From assembly GCA_035642125.1 (NCBI GenBank), contig DASQSZ010000178.1:1-31255 (forward strand): DNA of 31,255 nucleotides, read 5' to 3'. The notes under the pieces were generated by a model. It did no database searches. It was not told the origin of the DNA and saw only the letters and a list, made by a program, of their open reading frames with translations. The position numbers were made by a program, and so were the translations under genes. The stretch is from CALAED01 sp937891035 (GTDB lineage Bacteria; Actinomycetota; Actinomycetes; Streptosporangiales; Streptosporangiaceae). Positions 23,522-31,200 of this stretch are shown here, piece after piece (the first letter of the stretch is position 1; every line of letters starts with the position of its first letter).

Positions 23522-24649
23522 ATGGACGAGACAGCCGAGACACGATCCGCGACCGGCGGCGAAATCGCCCCGAGAATCGACAAAAACGACAGCAACGACA
23601 AGAGGATCCACAAGAGCATCGACAAGAGATACGTGAAGCTGGTCCGCCTGGCCTACCTCGTGCTGCCGGCCACCGGCCGGCGGAATCACCGCCTCGCGAT
23701 CGCCCAGCGCATCGTCGACGCCAGCCTGCCGCGGCGGGGCGACAGCGCGGGCGACCACGCGTACGCGCCGATCAGAGGCCAGGTGCTGCGCCAGGCGATG
23801 CGCCCCTCGCCCTGGCTGCGGATCGGCCTCGGTCCGCGGCTGCGCCGGCTGCCGAAGCCGGGGCCGGTCACGCCGGCGCGGCTCGCGGCGCTCGATCCGG
23901 CGGTCCGGGCCGCGTACGTGCTGCGCCGGGTCGAGTCGCTGCCGCGCTCCCTCGTGCGCGACCAGCTCGTTCAGCTCGGCGTACCGGAGGCGACCGACGT
24001 CGTGCGGGCCGCCGACCAAGTCCCGGAGCTGACGCTGCCCCGCGTCGTGCCCGGGCCGCCCCTGCCCAGACGGTCGCGGCTTCCGCTCGCGGCGGCCGGC
24101 GCGTTCACGATCGTCGCGCTGGTGGCGGCGCAGGCCGGCCCCCACCATCACCGAACGGCGCCGGACCACCGTGCGGTGCCAGATCACCAAGTGTCGCCGG
24201 GTCACGGCGCGGCGCCGGCGGCCGAGGCGGAGGGGGCGGCGCGGCCGGCGGCCGACACGCGCGCCGCGCGATCCCCCGCCGCCACGTCGGCGTTTTGGGT
24301 GGGGCGGCTGCCGGGCGGGGTGCGCGCCCGGTGGATATGCCGCCGCGTCGTCGCCGCCGGCCGGCCCGCCACGTCCGCTGGCGTCCTCGTCGCCGGCGCG
24401 CGGCGCCTGGCGACGGACTGCGGCCACGTCAACGGGACCACGGTGGGCGGCGCCTGGTGGCGCACGCCCGCCGGCAGGTGGTACTTCGTCGCCGCCGCCG
24501 GCCGGGGGTTCGTCGTCAAGGTGGTGCCGCCGCACGGGTTCGCCTACCGCGTGCCGACGGCGCGGCGGGGCCTGCTGGTGGTGCCAGGCCCGCGCGGCGG
24601 CGCACGGCCGCCGCACGGGCGGATGACGGTCACCGCCGAACACGGGTAA
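23522..24649 (+). CDS. Membrane-anchored protein with sigma-factor-like N-terminus
   Basis: The protein is 375 aa. Residues 37-95 (YVKLVRLAYLVLPATGRRNH, then RLAIAQRIVDASLP) and 120-160 (LAALDPAVRAAYVLRRVESL, then VRDQLVQLGVPEA) look like degenerate sigma-70 region 2 and region 4. A basic stop (PRRSRLP), one membrane helix (about 187-204, LAAAGAFTIVALVAAQA) and a His/Pro/Ala-rich linker follow. The outer domain (about 255-375) has two cysteines (ICRRV and DCGHV) and W-rich beta segments (GGAWWRTPAGRWYFVAAAGR). The ATG at 23522 has AGGAG 8 bases upstream; the GTG at 23519 is equally possible. The layout would link an external sensor to DNA or RNA polymerase. I do not know a described family of this type; the sigma assignment is by eye. 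Confidence 0.65.
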   Translation: MDETAETRSATGGEIAPRIDKNDSNDKRIHKSIDKRYVKLVRLAYLVLPATGRRNHRLAIAQRIVDASLPRRGDSAGDHAYAPIRGQVLRQAMRPSPWLRIGLGPRLRRLPKPGPVTPARLAALDPAVRAAYVLRRVESLPRSLVRDQLVQLGVPEATDVVRAADQVPELTLPRVVPGPPLPRRSRLPLAAAGAFTIVALVAAQAGPHHHRTAPDHRAVPDHQVSPGHGAAPAAEAEGAARPAADTRAARSPAATSAFWVGRLPGGVRARWICRRVVAAGRPATSAGVLVAGARRLATDCGHVNGTTVGGAWWRTPAGRWYFVAAAGRGFVVKVVPPHGFAYRVPTARRGLLVVPGPRGGARPPHGRMTVTAEHG

Positions 24650-24692
24650 GCCCGTCAAATGCGGGCACACCGGATGTGATTCCATCGGATCC

Positions 24693-25880
24693 ATGGATTC
24701 CAAAGGACCTCTTTCCGGGGTGCGGGTCATTGAGCTGGCCGGGATCGGCCCGGGTCCGTTCGCCGCCATGCTGCTCGCCGACCTGGGCGCCGAGGTCATC
24801 CGGGTGGATCGCCCGGCCGGTCGGTCCTTTCCCATCCCGGGCAAAGACCTGAGCAACCGGGGCAAGCGGTCCATCGCCGTCGACCTGAAACAGGAACGCG
24901 GCAAAGACGTGGTGCTCCGCCTGGTCGAGCGGTCGGACGTACTCATCGAGGGGTTTCGCCCCGGCGTCACCGAGCGACTCGGCATCGGTCCCGGCGACTG
25001 CCTCGCGCGCAACCCCGCGCTCGTGTACGGCCGGATGACCGGCTGGGGGCAGGAGGGCCCGCTCGCCCAAAGCGCCGGCCACGACATCGGCTACATCGCG
25101 GTCGCCGGGGTCCTGCACGCGATCGGCCGTGCGGGCGGCCCGCCCCAGGTGCCCATCAACCTGCTCGGCGACTTCGCCGGCGGCAGCATGTACCTGGTGG
25201 TGGGCGTGCTCGCGGCGCTCATCGAAGCCAAGACGAGCGGCACCGGCCAGGTGGTGGACGCCGCCATCGTCGACGGCGCCGCGCATCTGTCGACCTTCGT
25301 CCACGCCTTTCTCGCCGCCGGCGCCTGGCGGGACGAGCGCGGCGTGAACATGCTCGACACCGGGGCTCCCTGGTACGACGTCTATGAGACCGCCGACGGC
25401 GAGCACATGGCGGTCGGCGCGATCGAGCCGCAGTTCTACGCCGAGTTCGTCCGCCGGCTCGGCCTGGCCGACCAGGATCTGCCCACCCAGCACGAGACCG
25501 AGCGCTGGCCGGAGCTTCGCGAGCGGTTCGCCGCCGCGTTCAAGTCCAAGACGCGCGCCCAGTGGACCGAGATCTTCCTGCCGGGCGACGCCTGCGTGGC
25601 CCCGGTGCTGTCGCTCACCGAGGCCAGGGCGCATCCCTACAACACCGCCCGCGAGGTGTTCGTGCCCGGCGCGGACGGGACGCCCCAGCCGGCGCCGGCG
25701 CCGCGCTTTTCGCGTACGCCAGGCGCCATCGGCGGCCCGCCCGCGACCTGCGGGGCGCACACCCGCGAGGTGCTCGCCGAGCTTGGCTTCACCGACGCCG
25801 AGGAGCTCATCGCGGCCGGCGCCGTCGTCCAGAGCGCCGCCGAAAGTTCGGGCGAGCCGAACCCGGGCCGACCGGGCTGA
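24693..25880 (+). CDS. mcr: Alpha-methylacyl-CoA racemase
   Basis: The protein is 395 aa, a class III CoA-transferase-fold enzyme that interconverts (2R)- and (2S)-methylacyl-CoA so that beta-oxidation can proceed. The catalytic residues line up with those of Mycobacterium MCR at a constant offset of four: H130 (SAGHDIGYIA), D160 (NLLGDFAGGS) and E245 (GAIEPQFYAE). The beginning LSGVRVIELAGIGPGPFAAM, then LADLGAEVIRVDRP, is typical. The ATG at 24693 follows 43 bases of non-coding DNA after the sigma-like gene. It begins a tight four-gene operon (racemase, dehydrogenase, thiolase, CoA-transferase). Likely substrates are branched-chain fatty acyl or sterol side-chain CoA esters. Confidence 0.9.
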   Translation: MDSKGPLSGVRVIELAGIGPGPFAAMLLADLGAEVIRVDRPAGRSFPIPGKDLSNRGKRSIAVDLKQERGKDVVLRLVERSDVLIEGFRPGVTERLGIGPGDCLARNPALVYGRMTGWGQEGPLAQSAGHDIGYIAVAGVLHAIGRAGGPPQVPINLLGDFAGGSMYLVVGVLAALIEAKTSGTGQVVDAAIVDGAAHLSTFVHAFLAAGAWRDERGVNMLDTGAPWYDVYETADGEHMAVGAIEPQFYAEFVRRLGLADQDLPTQHETERWPELRERFAAAFKSKTRAQWTEIFLPGDACVAPVLSLTEARAHPYNTAREVFVPGADGTPQPAPAPRFSRTPGAIGGPPATCGAHTREVLAELGFTDAEELIAAGAVVQSAAESSGEPNPGRPG

Positions 25881-25894
25881 CCAAGGTGTCCTCG

Positions 25895-27046
25895 ATGCTG
25901 TTCGAGCCGGCCGCGGAGGAACGGGCGATCATCGACGTGGTCACCCGGTTCGTCGACGACGATGTACGACCGGTGGTGCGCGACCTTGAGCACGCCGACG
26001 CCTATCCAGCGGCCCTCATCGACCGGATGCGGCGGCTCGGCGTCTTCGGCCTGCTGATCCCCGAGTCCTACGGCGGCGCCGACGTGTCGATTCCCTGCTT
26101 CGCCCTGGTCACCGAGCAGCTGGCGCGCGGCTGGATGAGCCTCGCCGGGGCGATGGGCGGACACAGCGTCGTCGCGTTCCTGCTCCGCGAATTCGGTACG
26201 GACCGCCAGCGCGAGCGCTATCTGCCGCGCATGGCCACCGGCGAACTGCGCGCCGCGATGGCGCTGACCGAGCCGGGTGGCGGCTCCGACCTGCAGGCGA
26301 TGCGCACGGTCGCCAGGGCGGGTCGCGACGGGTTCGTCGTCGACGGCGTGAAGACGTGGATCTCCAACGCCCGCCGGGCCGGTCTCATCGCGCTGCTGTG
26401 CAAGACCGACCCGGAAGCCGACCCGCCGCACAAGGGCGTGTCCGTCCTGTTGGTGGAGGCCGGGAGCTACCAGGTCTCGCGGGACCTGTCCAAGCTCGGC
26501 TACAAGGGCGTGGAGGCCTGCGAGGTCGTCTTCGACTCCGTACCCGTGCCGGCGGACGCGGTGCTCGGCGCGGCCACCGGCGCCGGGTTCGCCCAGATGA
26601 TGCGCGGCCTGGAGATCGGCCGGATCCAGGTCGCGGCACGCGCGCTCGGCGTGGGCCAGGCCGCACTCGACGACGCGCTCGGCTACGCCCAGCAGCGCGA
26701 GACGTTCGGGGTGCCCATCTGGCGGCATCAGTCGATCGGCAACTACCTCGCAGACATGGCCACCTCGCTGCGCGCGGCCCGGCTGCTCACCTTGGACGCC
26801 GCGACCCGCCTGCAGGCCGGACACCGCGCCGACATGGAGGCCGGCATGGCCAAGCTGTTCGCCTCCGAGACCGCGATGAAGATCGCGATGGACGCGCTGC
26901 GCGTCCACGGCGGGTACGGCTACTCCACCGAGTTCGACGTGGAGCGCTACTTCAGGGACGCGCCCCTGATGATCGTCGGAGAGGGTACGAACGAGATCCA
27001 GCGCAATATCATCGTCCGCCAGCTCATCGCCCGCGATCGCCATTGA
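25895..27046 (+). CDS. Acyl-CoA dehydrogenase
   Basis: The protein is 383 aa, a flavoprotein that makes the 2,3-double bond of acyl-CoA. The core motifs are AMALTEPGGGSDLQAMRTVA (about 121-140), WISNARRAGLIALLCKTD, RIQVAARALGVGQAALDDAL and RVHGGYGYSTEFDVERYFRD. The catalytic base is probably E363 in IVGEGTNEIQR, the usual position in medium- and short-chain members. I chose ATG 25895 (AAGG 8 bases upstream); GTG 25886 is in frame and would add three residues. It lies 14 bases after the racemase stop. The most likely substrate is the 2-methyl-branched acyl-CoA produced by the racemase. Confidence 0.93.
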   Translation: MLFEPAAEERAIIDVVTRFVDDDVRPVVRDLEHADAYPAALIDRMRRLGVFGLLIPESYGGADVSIPCFALVTEQLARGWMSLAGAMGGHSVVAFLLREFGTDRQRERYLPRMATGELRAAMALTEPGGGSDLQAMRTVARAGRDGFVVDGVKTWISNARRAGLIALLCKTDPEADPPHKGVSVLLVEAGSYQVSRDLSKLGYKGVEACEVVFDSVPVPADAVLGAATGAGFAQMMRGLEIGRIQVAARALGVGQAALDDALGYAQQRETFGVPIWRHQSIGNYLADMATSLRAARLLTLDAATRLQAGHRADMEAGMAKLFASETAMKIAMDALRVHGGYGYSTEFDVERYFRDAPLMIVGEGTNEIQRNIIVRQLIARDRH

Positions 27047-27075
27047 TGGTGACGTCACCAGCTTGGGAGGCCCCC

Positions 27076-28284
27076 GTGACCGATGTCGTGATCTGTTCCC
27101 CCGTACGTACCCCGGTCGGCCGGTTCGGCGGCGCGCTCAAGGACGTGCCCGCGCAGACGCTCGCCGCCACCGTGATCACCGAACTGCTCAAGCGGACCGG
27201 CGCCGACCGGATCGACGACGTGATCCTCGGCCAGTGCTACCCGAACGGCGAGGCCCCGGCGATCGGCAGGGTGGCCGCGCTCGACGCGGGGCTGCCGGTC
27301 GAGACGCCCGGCAGCCAGGTGGACCGCCGCTGCGGTTCCGGGCTGCAGGCCGTCATCAACGCCGTGCACGAAGTGGCCTCCGGCGCCTGCGAGTCGGTCA
27401 TCGCCGGCGGGGTGGAGAGCATGAGCCAGGTCGAGTACTACGCCACCGGCCTGCGCTGGGGTCGCCCCGGCGAGGAGATCAAGCTGACCGACCGGCTGGC
27501 CCGCGGCCGGGTCACCGCCGGCGGCGAACACCATCCTGTGCCGGGCGGCATGCTCGAGACCGCGGAGAACCTGCGGCGCCAGTACGGCATTCCGCGCGAG
27601 GAACAGGACCGGCTGGCGCTGCTGTCGCACCAGCGGGCCGTCGCCGCGCAGCAGGCCGGCCGGTTCGCCGACGAGATCGTGCCCGTCGAGGTCGCCGGGA
27701 GGAAGGAGACCGTCGTCGTCGACCGCGACGAGCACCCCCGCGCCGACACCACCGTGGAGCGGCTCGCCGGGCTGCGGCCCGTACGGCAACGGCTGGACCC
27801 CGAGTCGACCGTCACCGCCGGCAACGCAAGCGGCCAAAACGACGGCGCCGCGGTCTGCCTCGTCACCACCCGCGAGAACGCCGACCGTCTCGGTCTGGCG
27901 GTGCGGGCCCGGCTCGTGTCATGGGCGGTGGCCGGCGTCCCTCCGCAGCTGATGGGGATCGGCCCGGTGCCGGCGGCCGCGCGGGCGCTGGAGAGTGCCG
28001 GGCGCACCCTCGCCGACATGGACCTCATCGAGCTGAACGAGGCGTTCGCCGCCCAGGTGCTCAGCGTCACCCGGGAATGGGGGATGACCGACCTCGACGC
28101 CGACTTCGACCGGCTGAACGTCAACGGCTCCGGCATCTCCCTCGGCCACCCCGTCGGCGCGACCGGATGCCGCATCCTCGCCACCTTGCTGTACGAGATG
28201 GCCCGACGGGAGGCGCGCTACGGCCTCGAGACGATGTGCATCGGCGGCGGCCAGGGACTCGCCGCCGTCTTCGAACGTTGCTGA
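27076..28284 (+). CDS. Acetyl-CoA acetyltransferase / 3-ketoacyl-CoA thiolase
   Basis: The protein is 402 aa and cleaves 3-ketoacyl-CoA, or condenses two acyl-CoAs. The nucleophile is C86 (DRRCGSGLQAVINAV); the second active-site pair is H358 (ISLGHPVGATGCRI) and C388 (MCIGGGQGLAAV). The start is GTG 27076 with GGGAGG 5 bases upstream. An ATG at 27046 overlapping the preceding stop (TGATG) is in frame but lacks a ribosome binding site. It ends just before a duplicated 18-base segment that carries the start of the next gene. In the operon it would supply the final step of beta-oxidation, releasing propionyl- or acetyl-CoA. Confidence 0.93.
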   Translation: MTDVVICSPVRTPVGRFGGALKDVPAQTLAATVITELLKRTGADRIDDVILGQCYPNGEAPAIGRVAALDAGLPVETPGSQVDRRCGSGLQAVINAVHEVASGACESVIAGGVESMSQVEYYATGLRWGRPGEEIKLTDRLARGRVTAGGEHHPVPGGMLETAENLRRQYGIPREEQDRLALLSHQRAVAAQQAGRFADEIVPVEVAGRKETVVVDRDEHPRADTTVERLAGLRPVRQRLDPESTVTAGNASGQNDGAAVCLVTTRENADRLGLAVRARLVSWAVAGVPPQLMGIGPVPAAARALESAGRTLADMDLIELNEAFAAQVLSVTREWGMTDLDADFDRLNVNGSGISLGHPVGATGCRILATLLYEMARREARYGLETMCIGGGQGLAAVFERC

Positions 28285-28315
28285 CGGAGCCGACGATGCT
28301 GACGGAGCCGACGAT
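28280..28315 (+). repeat. Exact 18-bp tandem duplication carrying a ribosome binding site and start codon
   Basis: GCTGACGGAGCCGACGAT is repeated twice without change (28280-28297, 28298-28315). Each copy contains ACGGAG 6 bases before an ATG, so the next gene has two equivalent in-frame starts (28296 and 28314) that differ by six residues. The first copy overlaps the thiolase stop codon. Confidence 0.9.
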
Positions 28316-29540
28316 GCTGGCGGGGCTGCGGATCGTCGAGATCTCCAGTTTCGTCGCCGCGCCGCTCGGCGGGATGACGCTGGCGCAACTGGGCGCCGAG
28401 GTCATCCGCGTGGACCCGCCCGGCGGCGCGCCCGACGTCCGCCGGTGGCCGGTCACCGCGGCCGGGGCGAGCCTCTACTGGGCCGGGCTGAACAAGGGCA
28501 AACGTTCGGTGACGATCGACCTGCGGTCGCCGCGCGGACGCGAGGTCGTGGCCAGGCTCGCTGCGGCCGCCGGGATCGTGCTCACCAACGCGCCCCGCCC
28601 GTCGTACGAAGAGCTGGCCAGGGCCCGCCCCGACCTCATCCACGTCGGCATCGAAGGCCATCGCGACGGCCGGCCGGCCGTTGACTACACGGTCAACGCC
28701 GAAGTCGGCTTCCCGCTGGCCACCGGGCCGCCGGAACTGACCGGGCCCGTCAACCATGTGCTGCCGGCCTGGGACATCGCCTGCGGGCTTTACGCGGCGA
28801 TCGCGATCCTGGCCGCCGACCGGCACCGGGCCGGCACCGGACGGGGCCGGCGGCTGCGCATCGCGCTCGCCGACGTGGCGCTGGCCACGGCGGGCAACCT
28901 CGGCCTCCTCGGGGAGGCGGCGATGAACGGCGTCCACCGGCCGCGGATCGGCAACCACCTGTACGGCGGGTTCGCCCGCGACTTCGCCACCTCGGACGGC
29001 CGCCGGATCATGATCGTGACACTGACCGCGCGGCACTTCGCCGACCTCGCCGCGCTGACCGGCCGGACCGAGGTGTTCGCCGCGCTCGAACGACTGCTGA
29101 AGGCGGACTTCGCGACCGACGACGACCGCTACCGGCACCGCGAGACCATCGCCGCGCTCATCGAGCCGTGGTTTGCCGAACGTCCGCTCGCCGCGGCGGC
29201 GGACGCGCTGGACCGGACGTCGGTGCTGTGGGCGCCGTACCGCACGTTCACCGAGGCCCTGCACGCGGCGGCCGGCAACCCGCTGCTGAGCGAGATCGAA
29301 CAGCCGGGCATCGGCCGCCACCCCGCTCCCCGCTCGCCCATCAGAGCCGATCCCGAGGACACCGGCGGCAACCGGGCGGCGGTCCCGGCGCCCGCCCTCG
29401 GCGCCGACACCGCCGAGGTGCTGCGCGAGTCCGGCCTCACCGACGCCGAGATCACCGATCTCCGCGCCCAGCACATCATCGGCACTCCTGTAGCGTCCCC
29501 GCATGAGATCGAATTCCGAAGTTCTTCGGAGATTCTGTAG
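28314..29540 (+). CDS. mct: Class III CoA-transferase, mesaconyl-CoA C1-C4 transferase (Mct)-like
   Basis: The protein is 408 aa. FVAAPLGGMTLAQLGAEVIR, then VDYTVNAEVGFPLATGP, then VNHVLPAWDIACGLYAAIAI and RPRIGNHLYGGFARDF match, from memory, the Chloroflexus Mct family, in which the Asp (here D154 in AWDIACG) carries CoA. That enzyme moves CoA within mesaconyl-CoA in the 3-hydroxypropionate cycle. No other gene of that cycle is here, so the reaction may instead be a related intramolecular or C4/C5 dicarboxylate CoA transfer. The start is one of two duplicated ATGs (28296 or 28314). The last 18 residues (TPVASPHEIEFRSSSEIL) look like an extension beyond the family end. It is the fourth gene of the acyl-CoA operon. 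Confidence 0.75.
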   Translation: MLAGLRIVEISSFVAAPLGGMTLAQLGAEVIRVDPPGGAPDVRRWPVTAAGASLYWAGLNKGKRSVTIDLRSPRGREVVARLAAAAGIVLTNAPRPSYEELARARPDLIHVGIEGHRDGRPAVDYTVNAEVGFPLATGPPELTGPVNHVLPAWDIACGLYAAIAILAADRHRAGTGRGRRLRIALADVALATAGNLGLLGEAAMNGVHRPRIGNHLYGGFARDFATSDGRRIMIVTLTARHFADLAALTGRTEVFAALERLLKADFATDDDRYRHRETIAALIEPWFAERPLAAAADALDRTSVLWAPYRTFTEALHAAAGNPLLSEIEQPGIGRHPAPRSPIRADPEDTGGNRAAVPAPALGADTAEVLRESGLTDAEITDLRAQHIIGTPVASPHEIEFRSSSEIL

Positions 29541-29568
29541 CACGGGACGTGTTCGCCTGATTACCTAG
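29503..29568 (+). CDS. 21-residue ORF with leaderless-type signals (doubtful)
   Basis: The ATG at 29503 is 6 bases after TAGCGT (29491-29496), the same spacing as the other candidate leaderless starts. It encodes MRSNSEVLRRFCSTGRVRLI plus T, ending at TAG 29568, and overlaps the end of the CoA-transferase gene in another frame. It includes a hairpin CCGAAG-TT-CTTCGG (29516-29529). It may be a truncated gene start or chance. Confidence 0.2.
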   Translation: MRSNSEVLRRFCSTGRVRLIT

Positions 29569-29614
29569 AGGGGTCAAGCAGGAGTCGGGGCAGGGGACGC
29601 ACGAGTGACGGATT

Positions 29615-29677
29615 CCTTCGCCGTTGGGACATAGCGGAGCTGAGCGCGGCGGCTCCGCTATGTCCCAACGGCGAAGG
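29615..29677 (+). terminator. Perfect 26-bp inverted repeat, probable strong terminator
   Basis: Arms 29615-29640 and 29652-29677 are exact reverse complements (starting CCTTCGCCGTTGGGACATAG) with an 11-base loop TGAGCGCGGCG. It lies between the acyl-CoA operon and the downstream glycosyltransferase. There is no T-run, but long stems without one are common terminators in actinomycetes. The symmetry would serve both strands. The exactness of the arms leaves open a mobile or regulatory origin. I see nothing else in the 187-base gap apart from the doubtful ORF at 29503. Confidence 0.7.
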
Positions 29678-29727
29678 CGCCTTCCCCTGCGCGAGCCGCT
29701 CCACTTTACGAAGTTCACCCAGCCGTC

Positions 29728-31200
29728 ATGTTGAAGTCACCGCGCTGTATCCACCGGGATGGCAGTTTGTGCCGGGTGCTCACCGGTCACCGCGACACGC
29801 CGCCAGAAGAGGCGGCACAAGGAGCCGGCAAAGGCGGCCGCCCGGCCGCGGCCCTCCCACGCCGGCTGACGCCCGCGCTGCTCACGCTCGGCTACCTCGC
29901 GGTCGTGCTCCCCAACCTGCGCCTGCCGACCCCCTCCGACCAGGTGAACTACATGCACGCGGCGCAGATGTTCCCCGACCCGCTGCTGCCCACCGAAGTG
30001 GTCCATCAGGTCACCAGATTCGGGCTGATCATACCGTTGCGGCTGGCCATCAGCGTTTTCGGCTACTCGGAGACGGCCTACCACCTTGTGCCGATCCTGG
30101 GCACCTTGACCCTGCTGCTCGGCACGTACGCGCTCGGCGCTCAGCTGTTCTCCCGGACGGTCGGCGTCGCGGCCGCCGCCGTCGTCGTCGCGGCGACACC
30201 GGTGTTCGCCGACGCAGCGGACCCGCTGCCGGACGTGTTCGCCGCCGGCCTGTTCACCGTCGCGCTGTCGATGGCGCTCGCGATCCGGCGGCGCCGGCTG
30301 CCGGCACGCTGGTGGGTGCTGGCCGGGCTCGGCCTCATCCTCGGCTGGTCGTACCTGGTCCGCGAGTTCATCATGTTCGTCTGGCCGCTCATCCCGATCG
30401 TGCTCTACCGCCGGGTGAGCTGGCGCGGGCTGCTCTGCCTGGCGGCGCCGATCGCCGTGCTGTTCGCGGGCGAGATGCTGCTGTGCTGGCAGATGTACGG
30501 CAGCCCGCTCGCCCGCTTCAACGCCGTCACCAACCACGCCGAGGGCCCCACGCCGCCCGCACTGGCCCGGACGTTCCAAGACAAGCCACGCCACGTCTAC
30601 CTGCTGCGGCTGCCGACGAGACTCACCGACTACCCCGAGGGCGCCTGGCTGCTGGGGCTGCTCGCGCTCACCCTGCTCGGCGGGGCGCTGTGGCGACGGC
30701 GGTTCGCCGTGGTCGTCACCTGGTGCGCGCTGCTGTGGGTGCCGCTCACCCTGCTCGGCGGCATCCTCGACCCGAGCCAGCCCAAGCTGCGGCTGCAACT
30801 GATCCGCTACTGGTTCCCGATCTTTCCCGCGTTCGTGCTCGGCGGGTTTGGGGCGCTTTGGCTGATCGGTCACGTCCTCGGCGACCGGATCCGCGCCCGC
30901 GGCGGCGCCAAACCGGCGCTGGTCGCCGCCGCGGCCGCCGTCCCGCTCGTCCTCGTGCTCGGCGTCGCCGTGACGACGGCGGGCACCGCGGCGGCCGGCT
31001 GGTGGGGCCGGCCGGGCACTCCGGCCGGCGGCGAACGCGCGCTCGCCGCCTTCCGCACCTGGATGGCCGACCACGACACCGGGGTGCGGCGGGTGTGGGG
31101 CAGCCCGCCGCGCCCGCGGCCCGGCTGGCGCGAGGTGTACGCCACCCGCGACGGCCTCGTCCAGGTGTACGCCGTGACCGCGACTCCTCCGGCTCCCTGA
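29728..31200 (+). CDS. Polytopic membrane glycosyltransferase, ArnT/PMT-like (GT39/GT83)
   Basis: The protein is 490 aa with about 10-12 hydrophobic segments, the first at about 50-65 (LLTLGYLAVVLPNL). The acidic residue of the first outer loop that GT-C enzymes use is in LPTPSDQVNYMHAAQ (Asp71), in the position of the catalytic Asp of ArnT/PMT enzymes. Further segments include GTLTLLLGTYALGAQLFS, AAAAVVVAATPVFADA and WWVLAGLGLILGWSYLV. A short extracellular C-terminal domain follows the last helix (about 430-490). Such enzymes move a sugar from a polyprenyl-phosphate carrier to lipid, glycan or protein. The ATG at 29728 has no obvious ribosome binding site and the first 45 residues are polar, so a later start cannot be excluded. 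The gene stands alone after the hairpin; the 55 bases after it are non-coding as far as visible. Confidence 0.75.
   Translation: MLKSPRCIHRDGSLCRVLTGHRDTPPEEAAQGAGKGGRPAAALPRRLTPALLTLGYLAVVLPNLRLPTPSDQVNYMHAAQMFPDPLLPTEVVHQVTRFGLIIPLRLAISVFGYSETAYHLVPILGTLTLLLGTYALGAQLFSRTVGVAAAAVVVAATPVFADAADPLPDVFAAGLFTVALSMALAIRRRRLPARWWVLAGLGLILGWSYLVREFIMFVWPLIPIVLYRRVSWRGLLCLAAPIAVLFAGEMLLCWQMYGSPLARFNAVTNHAEGPTPPALARTFQDKPRHVYLLRLPTRLTDYPEGAWLLGLLALTLLGGALWRRRFAVVVTWCALLWVPLTLLGGILDPSQPKLRLQLIRYWFPIFPAFVLGGFGALWLIGHVLGDRIRARGGAKPALVAAAAAVPLVLVLGVAVTTAGTAAAGWWGRPGTPAGGERALAAFRTWMADHDTGVRRVWGSPPRPRPGWREVYATRDGLVQVYAVTATPPAP

Noticed and set aside
26356..27075. Long in-frame extension of the thiolase upstream of its start
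   Set aside because: The extension is arginine/proline-rich shadow sequence of the acyl-CoA dehydrogenase gene in another frame; GGGAGG precedes GTG 27076.
29615..29677. Insertion-sequence ends
   Set aside because: The arms are only 11 bases apart, there is no transposase and no target duplication is visible; I keep it as a terminator or palindromic element.
29476..29718. 80-codon minus-strand ORF across the 26-bp inverted repeat
   Set aside because: It runs through the hairpin and has no ribosome binding site, domain or coding-like composition.
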